A stretch of DNA of 55,001 bases. It comes from JAMPXD01 sp041481895 (GTDB lineage Bacteria; Desulfobacterota; Desulfuromonadia; Geobacterales; Geobacteraceae). The stretch spans positions 1 to 55,001 of the forward strand of contig JBGPCQ010000003.1 of NCBI GenBank assembly GCA_041481895.1. Direction: 5' to 3'. Shown here piece after piece: positions 32,617-41,340 of the stretch. Below the pieces are notes generated by a model. It worked only from the letters and a program-made list of their open reading frames with translations, was not told the origin of the DNA and ran no database searches. The position numbers and the translations under genes are program-made. Positions within the stretch are counted from its first letter, which is position 1. Every line of letters begins with the position of its first letter.

Positions 32617-33564
32617 CTATTCCCTGAAGTTGATTTTTTCCTTCACCACGTAAATCGGCTTCCCCTGGGCCTCGTAGTAGGTGCGCGCGTTCACCTCGCC
32701 CAAGAGGCCGAGGACGATGAACTGCACTCCCATGAAGAGGAGGAACGCGGTGAGGATCAGGAGCGGATTGCGGTTCATGCTGACATGATCGAACAGTTTC
32801 ATGTAGAGGGTGATGCCGCCGCTGAGCAAACCGGCAAAAATCGTGTATACGCCCCACTTGCCGAACAGCTGGATCGGTTTGGTGGAATACGTAAGGAGGA
32901 ATGTGACCGTCATCAGGTCGAGTACGACCCGCATGGTACGGGAGATGCCGTATTTGCTCGTGCCATGGAGCCGAGGATGATGCTGCACGGGAAGTTCGGT
33001 CACCCGTGCCCCGACCTGGGACGCCAGCGCCGGCACGAAGCGGTGCATTTCGCCATAAAGGTTGATCCCGTCGAGAACTTCCCTCCGGTAAGCCTTGAGC
33101 GTGCAGCCGTAATCGTGGAGATAGACACCGGTCAGCCGTGAAATCAGGCCATTCGCGAGTATGGAGGGGAGCCTGCGGTTGATGAAGGTGTCCTGGCGGT
33201 CCTTGCGCCAGCCGGAAACCACGTCGTACCCATCGTTGATTTTCGCCAGCAGACGGGGGATATCGACGGGATCGTTCTGGAGGTCGCCGTCCATCGGCAC
33301 GACCACCCGTCCTTGCGCAGAGTCGAAACCGGCGGCCATGGCCGCGGTCTGGCCAAAATTGCGGCGGAATCGGATCACCCTGACCCGCCCGTCCCTGCCG
33401 GCAATCGTTTTCAAAAGCGGAAACGACCCGTCACTGGAGCCATCGTCCACCAGAATCAGTTCGTAATCCAGGCCGCTTCCGGCAAGCGCCGCAGTGACAG
33501 CTTCATGCAGCGCCTCGATATTGTCTTCTTCATTATAGATTGGCACGACAATGCTGATATCCAC
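32617..33564 (-). CDS. Membrane-anchored family 2 glycosyltransferase (ArnC/DPM-like)
   Basis: 315 residues. GT-A catalytic domain MDISIVVPIYNEEDNIEALH, YELILVDDGSSDGSFPLL, RFRRNFGQTAAMAAGFDSAQ, VVPMDGDLQNDP (DxD) and GMHRF-like GEMHRFVPALASQVGARVTE. Two C-terminal membrane helices follow (WGVYTIFAGLLSGGITLYM and LLILTAFLLFMGVQFIVLGL). This is the polyprenyl-phosphate glycosyltransferase layout, e.g. ArnC or GtrB, which load a sugar onto undecaprenyl phosphate. The stop codon lies inside a short heptad run (GGGAATA, GGGACCG, GGGACTG). Confidence 0.9.
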   Translation of the reverse strand: MDISIVVPIYNEEDNIEALHEAVTAALAGSGLDYELILVDDGSSDGSFPLLKTIAGRDGRVRVIRFRRNFGQTAAMAAGFDSAQGRVVVPMDGDLQNDPVDIPRLLAKINDGYDVVSGWRKDRQDTFINRRLPSILANGLISRLTGVYLHDYGCTLKAYRREVLDGINLYGEMHRFVPALASQVGARVTELPVQHHPRLHGTSKYGISRTMRVVLDLMTVTFLLTYSTKPIQLFGKWGVYTIFAGLLSGGITLYMKLFDHVSMNRNPLLILTAFLLFMGVQFIVLGLLGEVNARTYYEAQGKPIYVVKEKINFRE

Positions 33565-33584
33565 TTTTAACCCCTTTTAAAAGC

Positions 33585-33669
33585 GGGGATTGGGGACTGG
33601 TAAAAAATACCGCCAGCCTTCAGCCTTCAGCCTTCAGCCTCAAGTCCCCAGTCCCTGGTCCCCGGTCCA
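33585..33669. repeat. Heptanucleotide repeat between two GT2 genes
   Basis: GGGGATT, GGGGACT, then (CAGCCTT)x3, CAGCCTC, AAGTCCC, CAGTCCC, TGGTCCC, CGGTCCA. It lies between the two GT2 genes and encodes the last ~15 residues (DRGPGTGDLRLKAEG) and stop of the upstream one. Confidence 0.8.
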
Positions 33670-34630
33670 TCGTCCCGCCGAACTCCTTGACCTTCCGGAG
33701 CGTCACCTCGCACTCCGTAATCCCCTGTTTCTTGAACTTAGGAGCAATGAGCCCCTGCACCATGCCGATGCCGTAGCAGATGTGGAAGAGCGCAAAGACG
33801 GCCGGCAGAAGGGGTGCGGAGCGCAGCCGTCGGGTTCGTACCGCGTTGGTGAGGGATACGGAAATGGTTATACCTAGGTAGCATAAAAGCGGCAGATAGT
33901 AAACCGGCTTCTGAACCAGCGGGAGAAGGAGCAGATAGAAGAGAAACAGGGAAGGGATGAAGGTTATCGGCTTTATGATGCCGCTGATGACTGTCTGTTC
34001 ACCCCTCCCCCTGCCGTAGCTGAAGATTTGCCGGCAAAAAGCCTTGAGGGTCGGACGCTGGCTCCGGTTGATGGCAAGTTCGGGATCATGGATGAGAAGG
34101 CAGCCCCCCCGCCTGATCCGTTCCATCAGTTCATTCTCCTCGTTGGGATAGAGCCGTTCGTCAAAACCGCCGTGCATGAGGAAAACGTCCCTGCGGAAGC
34201 TCAGATTGCAGAGGATCAGCTCCCGGTCGCAGGTTGCGCGAATGTTCCCGGCCAGCCGGTAACGGTTGCGCATCCCCCCGCCGCCGATAACGGAGGCAAA
34301 TGCCATGCCGAAGGCCTGCTGGAGAGGGGTGTCCGAAGCGGGGGTCAGGGAAGGGCCGCCGGCCGCGGCAACGGCAGGATCGGCATAGTGGCGGACTACC
34401 CGGTGCAGAAACTCCGGCGATATCAGTGAATCATCATCGAGAAAGCAGAGGATCTTTCCCGAAGCGGCTGCTGCCGCCATGTTGCGCTGACGGCTCGGGC
34501 ACTTCCCTTCCGCCACGAAGACTTCGAAGGAGTCGATGGGATAGACGAGTTCGCGGACCCCGTCGAGAGCCTTTACCCTGCCGCCCGGTTTCACCGGGAT
34601 GATTATGGAAACCGCTGGTGTCTCGGTCAT
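33620..34630 (-). CDS. Family 2 glycosyltransferase, membrane-associated
   Basis: 336 residues. GT-A motifs: PAVSIIIPVKPGGRVKALDG, KCPSRQRNMAAAAASGKILC, FLDDDSLISPEFLHRVVRHY (DxD-type site). FDERLYPNEENELMERIRRG is the acceptor-side acidic region. Two to three hydrophobic helices lie at the C-terminus (IPSLFLFYLLLLPLVQKPVY and ALFHICYGIGMVQGL). The last ~15 residues come from a heptad repeat. First gene of the cluster from the right: its start lies 16 bp after the ccsB terminator, leaving little room for an own promoter. Confidence 0.87.
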   Translation of the reverse strand: MTETPAVSIIIPVKPGGRVKALDGVRELVYPIDSFEVFVAEGKCPSRQRNMAAAAASGKILCFLDDDSLISPEFLHRVVRHYADPAVAAAGGPSLTPASDTPLQQAFGMAFASVIGGGGMRNRYRLAGNIRATCDRELILCNLSFRRDVFLMHGGFDERLYPNEENELMERIRRGGCLLIHDPELAINRSQRPTLKAFCRQIFSYGRGRGEQTVISGIIKPITFIPSLFLFYLLLLPLVQKPVYYLPLLCYLGITISVSLTNAVRTRRLRSAPLLPAVFALFHICYGIGMVQGLIAPKFKKQGITECEVTLRKVKEFGGTMDRGPGTGDLRLKAEG

Positions 34631-34645
34631 GTGGCACCGTACATA

Positions 34646-34671
34646 GAAAAGCCGGGCAATTACCCGGCTTC
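34646..34671 (-). terminator. Rho-independent terminator after ccsB
   Basis: Stem AGCCGGG/CCCGGCT with a 6-base loop, followed in the minus direction by TTTTCT. It lies 80 bp past the ccsB stop and 16 bp before the GT2 start. Confidence 0.7.
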
Positions 34672-34752
34672 TGCGTCAGACGAAAGTTACAGAGGATTAT
34701 CCGCCTCCGGTTTCCGCTGCAAACGTGCCGGCGGAGTACGGGTGCAGCACGG

Positions 34753-35601
34753 CTACTTGCCGTAGCTGTGCAAGCCGGACAGGAACAGGTTGACCCCGAG
34801 ATAGCAGAATATGGTGGCGGCGAAACCGACCACCGAGAGGATGGCGGCCCGTTTCCCGACCCATCCCCGGGTAATCCGGGCATGAAGAAATGCCGCATAG
34901 ATGAACCATACGATCAGGGACCAGGTTTCCTTGGGGTCCCAGCTCCAGTAGGTTCCCCAGGCATAATTTGCCCAGGCCGCGCCGGTCACAATTCCGAGGG
35001 TCAGCAGTGGAAAGCCGATCATGATGGCCTTGTAGTTCAAGTCATCGAGCACCTTGGTGGCAGGGAACTGGGCAATGATCCCTCCCGCCGCTGAATCGCC
35101 GGTTGGGCCTTCCTGCTTCTCCTTGATCAGGTACATGATGGAGATGCCGCAGGCCACCGCAAAGGCCGCATAGCCGAGAAAACAGGTGATGACATGGTAG
35201 AGGAGCCAGTTGCTCTGCAGAGCGGGGACCAGCGGCTGTATGCCGCTGTCGAGGTAGAGCTGCGCCCAGGCCATCCCGAGCAGGGCAAAGGGGACGACAA
35301 AGGCGCCGACGACCCGGTATTTATACTTGAACTCGATTATTCCGTAGATAAGAATGATCGTCCAGGAGAAAAAGACCACGGACTCGTAAAGATTGGAAAG
35401 GGGCGCATGACCGACGCCCATCGTGTAAGATTCCTTCCAGCGCAGGATAATGGCGATTGTCTGGACAATAAAACCGAAATAGGCCAGAGAGCTGGCTGCA
35501 AGTCCGACGGTTTTGTTCCGTGTCGCCATAAAGCCGAAAAAAATCAGCATCGAAATCATGTATGCAAGGGTTGTGACATTGAACAGCAGGGAACTGGTCA
35601 T
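34753..35601 (-). CDS. ccsB: Cytochrome c biogenesis protein CcsB/CcsA family
   Basis: 282 residues, about eight membrane helices. The heme-handling tryptophan-rich motif is WANYAWGTYWSWDPKETWSL near residues 209-228, with conserved histidines in GVGHAPLSNLYESVVFFSW and LLYHVITCFLGYAAFAV. Together with the ResB-like protein it forms the system II cytochrome c synthase, which exports heme and attaches it to CxxCH motifs outside the membrane. The naming of the two subunits varies (CcsA versus CcsB). Ribosome site GGAGG before the ATG. Near it lies ppcA, a multi-heme substrate. Confidence 0.93.
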   Translation of the reverse strand: MTSSLLFNVTTLAYMISMLIFFGFMATRNKTVGLAASSLAYFGFIVQTIAIILRWKESYTMGVGHAPLSNLYESVVFFSWTIILIYGIIEFKYKYRVVGAFVVPFALLGMAWAQLYLDSGIQPLVPALQSNWLLYHVITCFLGYAAFAVACGISIMYLIKEKQEGPTGDSAAGGIIAQFPATKVLDDLNYKAIMIGFPLLTLGIVTGAAWANYAWGTYWSWDPKETWSLIVWFIYAAFLHARITRGWVGKRAAILSVVGFAATIFCYLGVNLFLSGLHSYGK

Positions 35602-35699
35602 CTTGTATCCTCCGGGGAGTTACGGTATTTTCAGTTAGTCGGTGAGTCGCGCGCGATGCTCTTCTCCGGGAATTTTACCGGACAGTGCTCTCGGGATAA

Positions 35700-37061
35700 T
35701 TATACGTTTTTCAGTTTATCTATAAGGTTATCGAAAAAGAGCTGGAATCCCGGCTGGTTCTTGCTCGCCGTTCCGGCGATCGTGACCCGGCCGTTGACGA
35801 CCCTGATCCAGATGCGTTTGTGAGACAGGAAAAATGCCATGCAAATACCGACAATCATCAGGGCGCACCCGGTCCAGACGGTCCATACCCCCGGGTCTTT
35901 CGCCACCTGGAGACCGGTATAGAACTTCTCATCACCGCCTTCGTAGGTAAAGATCAGGTCGCCGCCGCGCTGCCTGTCAAAGTCGGGAAAGTTTTTGAAG
36001 AGAATGAATGTGTCGGGCGTCCCCGAAGAAGAAAACGTCTCGACCTTGGCCGCCGGGCCGGAAAACTGGGGCATAAAGGTCCGCACCTCCTGGGTGGCGT
36101 CAACTACCTGCAGGTAGCCGCCATTGGGGAGGGAGACCCGCTCTCCCTTGCGGACCATCAGGTTGACCGGAGTCCCCACCTTTTTATCCTTGACCGTGAA
36201 CCGGTAGACCGCACCGTCGCCGGCAGGTCCATAGCTCGACTGGTAGAAGGTGATCCCCTTGTAGGTGAGGGGATCATTGACCACGATAGGGATGTTTTCG
36301 TATCCCTTCACGGGCTGGCCGTTCTCCAGGATCGTCAGGATGCTTTTGAACTCCTTGGGAGCGCCGGTATCGTAAAAAGAGGCGGAAAATTTCTCGCACC
36401 TGACGGCAAAGCCGAGATCCAGCGGTTTTTCGCCGCGCTGCATCATATACACAGTGGATGTGCTCATCCCTTCCGTAATCTGCACATACGCCTTGAAGCC
36501 GAAATAGGAGCCGATGAGAGCGCCGATGAAGATGATTATTATGCTCGAATGGACGACGTAAACGCCGAGGCGGCAATAGGGGTTTTTCTGGGCAAAAAGG
36601 TGAAATTCGCCGTCACGCTCCGTCACAACCGGCTCGGCAAATTCCCCCTTGAGGAATGCCGTCATCTTGTCCCTGAGCGCCGCCGCATCCCCCTGTTTCT
36701 TGAATTCATGGGTAAGCGAAAGGGACTTTTCCAGGCCGTCATCCAGAACCAGGTTCGGCTCGGATATGAATTTCCAAACCCTCGGCAGCCTCTTGATGGA
36801 GCAGGCCACGAGATTGACCGTCAGGAGATAGAGAAGGAGAATAAACCACCAGGAGTGGTACATGTCGAAGAAACCGAGAGTGCTGTAAAGGCGAATCTTG
36901 GTTTCGGTCAAGTGTGCCAGGTACTCCCTCTGGGGGCTCTGGGGGATTACGGTGCCGATTACCGAAGTTGCAGCCAGGCAGATCAGGAGAGAAATGGAGA
37001 GTTTCAGGGAACAGAAAAAATCCCATGCGGCTTGGGTGAATGTACGTTTATTAATTGTCAA
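35700..37061 (-). CDS. resB: ResB-like cytochrome c synthase subunit
   Basis: 453 residues. Three N-terminal helices begin FFCSLKLSISLLICLAATSV and SWWFILLLYLLTVNLVACSI; a large periplasmic domain holds YMMQRGEKPLDLGFAVRCEK and VNDPLTYKGITFYQSSYGPA, the ResB hallmark; a final helix GCALMIVGICMAFFLSHKRI precedes a basic tail. It partners CcsB in system II cytochrome c maturation. The TTG at 37059-37061 follows CAGGAG; another TTG at 37112 is open but has no clear ribosome site. Same strand as ccsB with a 98-bp gap. Confidence 0.92.
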   Translation of the reverse strand: MTINKRTFTQAAWDFFCSLKLSISLLICLAATSVIGTVIPQSPQREYLAHLTETKIRLYSTLGFFDMYHSWWFILLLYLLTVNLVACSIKRLPRVWKFISEPNLVLDDGLEKSLSLTHEFKKQGDAAALRDKMTAFLKGEFAEPVVTERDGEFHLFAQKNPYCRLGVYVVHSSIIIIFIGALIGSYFGFKAYVQITEGMSTSTVYMMQRGEKPLDLGFAVRCEKFSASFYDTGAPKEFKSILTILENGQPVKGYENIPIVVNDPLTYKGITFYQSSYGPAGDGAVYRFTVKDKKVGTPVNLMVRKGERVSLPNGGYLQVVDATQEVRTFMPQFSGPAAKVETFSSSGTPDTFILFKNFPDFDRQRGGDLIFTYEGGDEKFYTGLQVAKDPGVWTVWTGCALMIVGICMAFFLSHKRIWIRVVNGRVTIAGTASKNQPGFQLFFDNLIDKLKNV

Positions 37062-37179
37062 GGCTTGCTCCTGAATGAAAAGGGGTGTTCTGAGTTTTGG
37101 CGTTCTGTGCAATCTGGGATATTAAGCTTTTCATAATAATGCAATTGGCTGTAAAAGCACAATAAAAAAATACAACAGA

Positions 37180-37211
37180 AAAAGGGATAACAAAAAAATG
37201 TTACCCCTTTT
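37180..37211 (-). terminator. Terminator after ppcA
   Basis: AAAAGGGATAACA and TGTTACCCCTTTT pair with one mismatch around an A-rich loop. In the minus direction it ends in TTTTTC and lies 33 bp past the ppcA stop. Confidence 0.65.
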
Positions 37212-37244
37212 CCAGGCATTCATCGGGTCAAGCCGACTGAAGGC

Positions 37245-37517
37245 TTACTTCTTGTGGCACTCGCCGCACTTGGTCGGGCCGGCCTTTTTCGTTTCATGGC
37301 AGCCTTTGCAGAGCTTGTGGGCAGCATCCTTGCCGAACCCCTCTATTTTGCCCGGGGCCTTCTCGTGGCATGCCTTGCAGTCCTTCAGGGCGTCCTGGTG
37401 CTTTTTGTGATTAAAGCTGATATTACCGTTTTTGGCCGGTAAATCGATCACGTCGGCTGCAAATGCAGACCCCGCGAATGCGATAGCAGTAATCATGGCA
37501 ATGGCGATCTTTTTCAT
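37245..37517 (-). CDS. ppcA: Periplasmic triheme cytochrome c7 (PpcA family)
   Basis: 90 residues. Signal peptide MKKIAIAMITAIAFAGSAFA, then a 70-residue mature protein with three c-type heme sites: CKACH, CKGCH and CGECH, plus extra histidine ligands (FNHKKHQDAL, AAHKLC). The stretch EKAPGKIEGFGKDAAHKLC and the ending GPTKCGECHKK are nearly the PpcA pattern from Geobacter. It carries electrons across the periplasm to the outer membrane in metal respiration. Strong ribosome site AGGAGGT. Its own promoter and terminator make it a single-gene unit, but it is next to the cytochrome c maturation genes. Confidence 0.96.
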   Translation of the reverse strand: MKKIAIAMITAIAFAGSAFAADVIDLPAKNGNISFNHKKHQDALKDCKACHEKAPGKIEGFGKDAAHKLCKGCHETKKAGPTKCGECHKK

Positions 37518-37557
37518 TGAGTTGTTACCTCCTCGTCCGATAATGTAAACTGTCCAA

Positions 37558-37586
37558 ACCCTAATACACGACCGCTCCCCTGTCAA
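37558..37586 (-). promoter_or_regulatory. Candidate ppcA promoter
   Basis: On the minus strand a perfect TTGACA (37581-37586) is 17 bp from TAGGGT (37558-37563), a partial -10. It is 40 bp upstream of the ATG. Confidence 0.5.
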
Positions 37587-37631
37587 GAAAAAACGGTTAT
37601 ATTCTGGGTAGTTGATTAATGGCAGCTAATT

Positions 37632-38126
37632 TTATGCGCGTAAAGCCCTGTCCTTTGCCGCCACCTCTTCAGCCATCCTTTCCCGGTAGGCCTTAAGGGC
37701 GGCCGTCAGCTGCTCGTCACCGAGGGCCAGGACCTGAACCGCGAATATCCCGGCATTTTTCGCCCCGGTTTTCCCTATGGCCATGGTTGCCACCGGGATG
37801 CCGCCCGGCATCTGTACCGTGGAATAAAGGGCATCCAGTCCTTCGAGCGCACCCCCCCCCATCGGCACGCCGATAACCGGCAGGACGGTCTCTGCCGCTA
37901 TTACACCGGCCAGGTGGGCCGCCATGCCGGCCCCGGCAATTATCACCCTGATCCCGCGCCCGGCCGCTTCCGCGGCCAGGGAGACAGTCCTCGCCGGAGA
38001 GCGGTGGGCCGAAGATATGCGCAGTTCATAGGAGACGCCAAACTCCGCCAGAATCTTCGCCCCCTCTTCCATGACCGGCAGGTCGGAATCGCTCCCCATG
38101 ACTATAAGCACTTGCGGCTTTTGCAT
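37632..38126 (-). CDS. purE: N5-carboxyaminoimidazole ribonucleotide mutase
   Basis: 164 residues. LIVMGSDSDLPVMEEGAKIL, ELRISSAHRSPARTVSLAAE, VIIAGAGMAAHLAGVIAAET and the glycine-rich VIGVPMGGGALEGLDALYST are the PurE class I signature with the active-site Ser and His. It rearranges N5-CAIR to CAIR in purine synthesis. The purK partner is not in the window. purD lies 75 bp upstream on the same strand, with a heptad repeat in between. Confidence 0.95.
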   Translation of the reverse strand: MQKPQVLIVMGSDSDLPVMEEGAKILAEFGVSYELRISSAHRSPARTVSLAAEAAGRGIRVIIAGAGMAAHLAGVIAAETVLPVIGVPMGGGALEGLDALYSTVQMPGGIPVATMAIGKTGAKNAGIFAVQVLALGDEQLTAALKAYRERMAEEVAAKDRALRA

Positions 38127-38140
38127 ACAACCTCCATGTT

Positions 38141-38207
38141 CGGGATTCGGGATTCGGACCGCTGAATTCGGTTTTTCCTGTTTCCTGTTTCCTGTTTCCT
38201 GTTACCG
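38141..38207. repeat. Heptanucleotide repeat between purD and purE
   Basis: CGGGATT twice, CGGACCG, CTGAATT, CGGTTTT, then (TCCTGTT)x4, all in phase. It begins 15 bp before the purE start and reaches the purD stop. Confidence 0.8.
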
Positions 38208-39473
38208 ATTTATCGCCTTGCGCCCGATATCCCGTCGAAAGTGGACCCCTTCCCAGGTTATGGCCGCCGCTCCCCGGTAAGCCCGGTCAATAGCTTCCTG
38301 CACCGTACCCCCCAAGGCCGTGACCCCAAGGACGCGGCCGCCGTTGGTGACGATCTTTCCGTCCTTGAAGGCCGTTCCGGCATGGAAGACGACCAGGTCT
38401 TCTATCCGCTCCGCTTCTTCCAGACCGAATATTTCGTCACCCTTCCGGTAATCGCCCGGATAGCCCTGAGACGCCATCACCACGCAGACCGCCGCCTTGT
38501 CGTGCCACTCGATCTCGATCCCGTTCAGATTACCGGCCGCCACCGCCATGAGGACGGGAACAATATCCGATTTCATCCGCATGAGGAGCGGCTGGCACTC
38601 GGGATCACCGAAGCGGGCATTGAATTCCAGGGTCTTGACCCTCTCGCCGTCGATCATCAGGCCGGCGTAGAGGACACCCCGGTAGGGGCGCCCTTCGGCA
38701 GCCATGCCGTCCACCGTAGGGTGCATTACTTCCGCCATGGCTTTTCCGTGGATGGGGGGGGTCACCACCGGCGCCGGGGAATACGCCCCCATGCCGCCGG
38801 TATTCGGGCCCTTGTCGCCGTCGAACACCGCTTTGTGGTCCTGGGCGCTGGCCAGGGGGACTATCTGCTTCCCGTCGGTAAAGGCAAGGAAAGAAGCCTC
38901 CTCGCCGGTGAGGAACTCCTCGATGACCACCCGCGCGCCGGCGGAGCCGAAGGCGTCTCCCGACAGCATCCCGGTCACCGCGCCGATTGCCTCGTCCTCC
39001 GTGGCGGCAATGATGACCCCTTTACCCGCGGCAAGTCCGTCCGCCTTGACCACGATCGGTGCACCGATTCTCCGGATGAAGGCCACGGCCGGCTCGACCT
39101 CGGTGAACACCTCGTACGCGGCGGTAGGCACCTCGTATTTTTTCATCAGGTCCTTGGAGAACGCCTTGCTCGCCTCGATCAGGGCGGCGTTTCTCCGCGC
39201 CCCGAAGATCCGCAGGCCATACTCCTCGAACAGGTCGACAATGCCGAGCGAGAGGGGGAGTTCCGGCCCGACCACCGTAAGGTCGATACCCTGGTTCTTG
39301 GCAAAGCCGAGCATCCCCGCCAGATCATCGACCTTTATGTCGACATTTTCGGCAAGCTGCGCAGTGCCGGGGTTCCCCGGCGCGCAGAAGACCCTCTCCA
39401 CCAGGGGTGACTGGGCAATTTTCCAGACCAGGGCATGTTCCCGCCCGCCGCTGCCGATAACCAGAATTTTCAT
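38202..39473 (-). CDS. purD: Phosphoribosylamine-glycine ligase
   Basis: 423 residues, ATP-grasp fold. MKILVIGSGGREHALVWKIA is the usual N-terminus; ATP-grasp elements VVKADGLAAGKGVIIAATED and RVVIEEFLTGEEASFLAFTD follow, and GPNTGGMGAYSPAPVVTP is the PurD signature; EFNARFGDPECQPLLMRMKS binds metal. It makes GAR from PRA and glycine in purine synthesis. Its stop codon (TAA, 38202-38204) sits on the edge of the heptad repeat. Confidence 0.97.
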   Translation of the reverse strand: MKILVIGSGGREHALVWKIAQSPLVERVFCAPGNPGTAQLAENVDIKVDDLAGMLGFAKNQGIDLTVVGPELPLSLGIVDLFEEYGLRIFGARRNAALIEASKAFSKDLMKKYEVPTAAYEVFTEVEPAVAFIRRIGAPIVVKADGLAAGKGVIIAATEDEAIGAVTGMLSGDAFGSAGARVVIEEFLTGEEASFLAFTDGKQIVPLASAQDHKAVFDGDKGPNTGGMGAYSPAPVVTPPIHGKAMAEVMHPTVDGMAAEGRPYRGVLYAGLMIDGERVKTLEFNARFGDPECQPLLMRMKSDIVPVLMAVAAGNLNGIEIEWHDKAAVCVVMASQGYPGDYRKGDEIFGLEEAERIEDLVVFHAGTAFKDGKIVTNGGRVLGVTALGGTVQEAIDRAYRGAAAITWEGVHFRRDIGRKAINR

Positions 39474-39674
39474 AGATGAGACTTCTCCCTAAAAGTAGGT
39501 TTGGAAGGTTCGTTTTAACCCAAGAAACGTGGATTTTTGATTCGGCCTGTGGCCTCACCCTGCGGGCAGCCTTCGCTGTCCAATTCCTGTGGAATTGTCG
39601 CAAGATCAAATAACACAAAAGTTACGTTGCCCGCGGGGCGATCAATTTTTCGTCAGGTCAAGGAAGATGAGCGA
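39474..39674. other. Gene-free stretch between purD and purH
   Basis: No coding region supported. Contains a short perfect hairpin (CAATTCC/GGAATTG near 39580-39596) and leads into the dispersed repeat at 39675-39747. The purD promoter should lie here, but no clear pair was seen. Confidence 0.45.
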
Positions 39675-39747
39675 ACGCGCGGAGGCGTAGCAGCGCTACG
39701 CCGCACAAGCAGTTCGTGACATCTGACGCAGAGATGGCGGAAAAGTG
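39675..39747 (-). repeat. Dispersed hairpin repeat, copy 2, downstream of purH
   Basis: Shares CGCGGAGGCGT, ACGCCGCACAAG, GACGCAGAGAT and GCGGAAAAGTG with 5852-5940. The stem is GGCGTAG (39684-39690) with CTACGCC (39696-39702); copy 1 has GGCGTGG/CCACGCC, a compensatory A-T to G-C change. Confidence 0.75.
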
Positions 39748-39753
39748 ATCGTC

Positions 39754-41319
39754 CTAATGCCGGAAGTGGCGCATACCGGTGAACACCATCGCAATCCCAT
39801 GCTCGTCGGCTGCGGCAATCACCTCCGCATCCCGCATGCTCCCCCCGGGCTGGATGACCGCGGTAATACCGACAGCAGCGGCATTGTCCAGGCCGTCGCG
39901 GAAGGGGAAGAAGGCGTCGGAGGCCATTACCGCCCCCTTCACTTCAAGCCCGGCATGTTCGGCCTTTATGGCGGCGATGCGGGCGGAATTGACCCGACTC
40001 ATCTGACCTGCACCGACACCGATGGTCATGCCGTCCCTGCCGTAGACAATGGCGTTGGATTTGACGAACTTGGCGACCCGCCAGGTAAAGAGGAGGTCCA
40101 CCATTTCCTTGTCGTTCGGGGCCCTTTTGGTGACCACCTTCAGGCTGTCGTAGAGGGCGAAGTCGGTGTCCTGGACCAGGACGCCGCCGTTGACCCGCTT
40201 GAATTCGAGTCTCCGGGCCGGTTCAGCGGGCCATTCTCCGCACTCGAGGAGGCGGACGTTTTTTTTGGCGGCCACCACTTCCAGTGCGGCCGGGGATACC
40301 CGCGGCGCGATGATCACCTCGACGAACTGGCGGTCGACGATGAGCCTGGCCGTGTCGCCGTCCAGCTCGCGGTTAAACGCTATGATGCCGCCGAAGGCGG
40401 ATTCGGCATCGGTTGCATACGCCCGCTCGTAGGCCTCGCGGATGGTCGCACCGAGGGCCACGCCGCAGGGGTTGGCGTGCTTGACGATGACGCAGGCCGC
40501 CCCTTCGGAAAACTGCTTGATACATTCCAGAGCCGCATCGGTATCGGCGATATTGTTATAGGAAAGCTCCTTCCCCTGGAGCTGACGGGCGGTGGCGACC
40601 GAAGCTTCTTTCACGTCCCTCTCCATGTAGAAGGCGGCCTTCTGGTGGGGGTTCTCGCCGTAGCGCATCCCCTGGGCCTTCAGGAACTGGAAGGTCAGGG
40701 TCGGCGGGAAATCGGCACTGTCGTCGTCGATTCTTCTGCCCAGCCAGTTGGAGATCGCCCCGTCATAGGCGGCGGTATGCTGGTAGACCTTCACGGCCAG
40801 CCGGAAGTTGGTCTCCTTTGAGACGCTGCCGCCGCTTCCCTGCATCTCTTCCAGGACCTTCCGGTAATCGGCATGGTCCACAAGAACGGTAACGTCGGCA
40901 TTGTTCTTGGCCGCCGAGCGGAGCATGGTGGGGCCGCCGATATCGATGTTCTCGATGGCGTCCTCGAGGGTGCATCCTTCACGGGCAACGGTCGCCTCAA
41001 AGGGATAGAGGTTCACCACCACCATGTCGATCGGCTCGATGCCGTGCGCCTTCATGGTCGCCACATGCTCGGGGTTGCCCCGCATGCCGAGCAGGCCGCC
41101 GTGCACCTTGGGGTGCAGGGTCTTTACCCGGCCGTCGAGCATTTCAGGAAAACCGGTGAATTCGGAAACGTCTTTGACGGTAAGACCGGCTTCACGCAGC
41201 AGTTTGGCTGTGCCGCCGGTAGAGAGTATCTCAACGCCGAACCCGGCCAGTTCCCGGGAAAATTCGACGATGCCCGTCTTGTCGGATACGCTGATGAGTG
41301 CGCGCGTGATTTTTGCCAT
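39754..41319 (-). CDS. purH: Bifunctional AICAR transformylase / IMP cyclohydrolase
   Basis: 521 residues. N-terminal IMP cyclohydrolase: ALISVSDKTGIVEFSRELAG, LHPKVHGGLLGMRGNPEH, IDMVVVNLYPFE, ENIDIGGPTMLRSAAKN. C-terminal formyltransferase: MRYGENPHQKAAFY, VKHANPCGVALG, AFGGIIAFNRE, FPFRDGLDNAAAVGI and IQPGGSMRDAEVIAAADE with the catalytic K-H pair. It performs the last two steps of IMP synthesis. A dispersed hairpin repeat lies 6 bp past its stop and a palindromic element lies upstream of its start. Confidence 0.97.
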   Translation of the reverse strand: MAKITRALISVSDKTGIVEFSRELAGFGVEILSTGGTAKLLREAGLTVKDVSEFTGFPEMLDGRVKTLHPKVHGGLLGMRGNPEHVATMKAHGIEPIDMVVVNLYPFEATVAREGCTLEDAIENIDIGGPTMLRSAAKNNADVTVLVDHADYRKVLEEMQGSGGSVSKETNFRLAVKVYQHTAAYDGAISNWLGRRIDDDSADFPPTLTFQFLKAQGMRYGENPHQKAAFYMERDVKEASVATARQLQGKELSYNNIADTDAALECIKQFSEGAACVIVKHANPCGVALGATIREAYERAYATDAESAFGGIIAFNRELDGDTARLIVDRQFVEVIIAPRVSPAALEVVAAKKNVRLLECGEWPAEPARRLEFKRVNGGVLVQDTDFALYDSLKVVTKRAPNDKEMVDLLFTWRVAKFVKSNAIVYGRDGMTIGVGAGQMSRVNSARIAAIKAEHAGLEVKGAVMASDAFFPFRDGLDNAAAVGITAVIQPGGSMRDAEVIAAADEHGIAMVFTGMRHFRH

Positions 41320-41340
41320 TTCTTGCTCCTTGCGATAAAT

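Noticed and set aside
39745..40821. A 358-codon open frame on the plus strand
   Set aside because: Antisense to purH; GC-rich third-position artefact.
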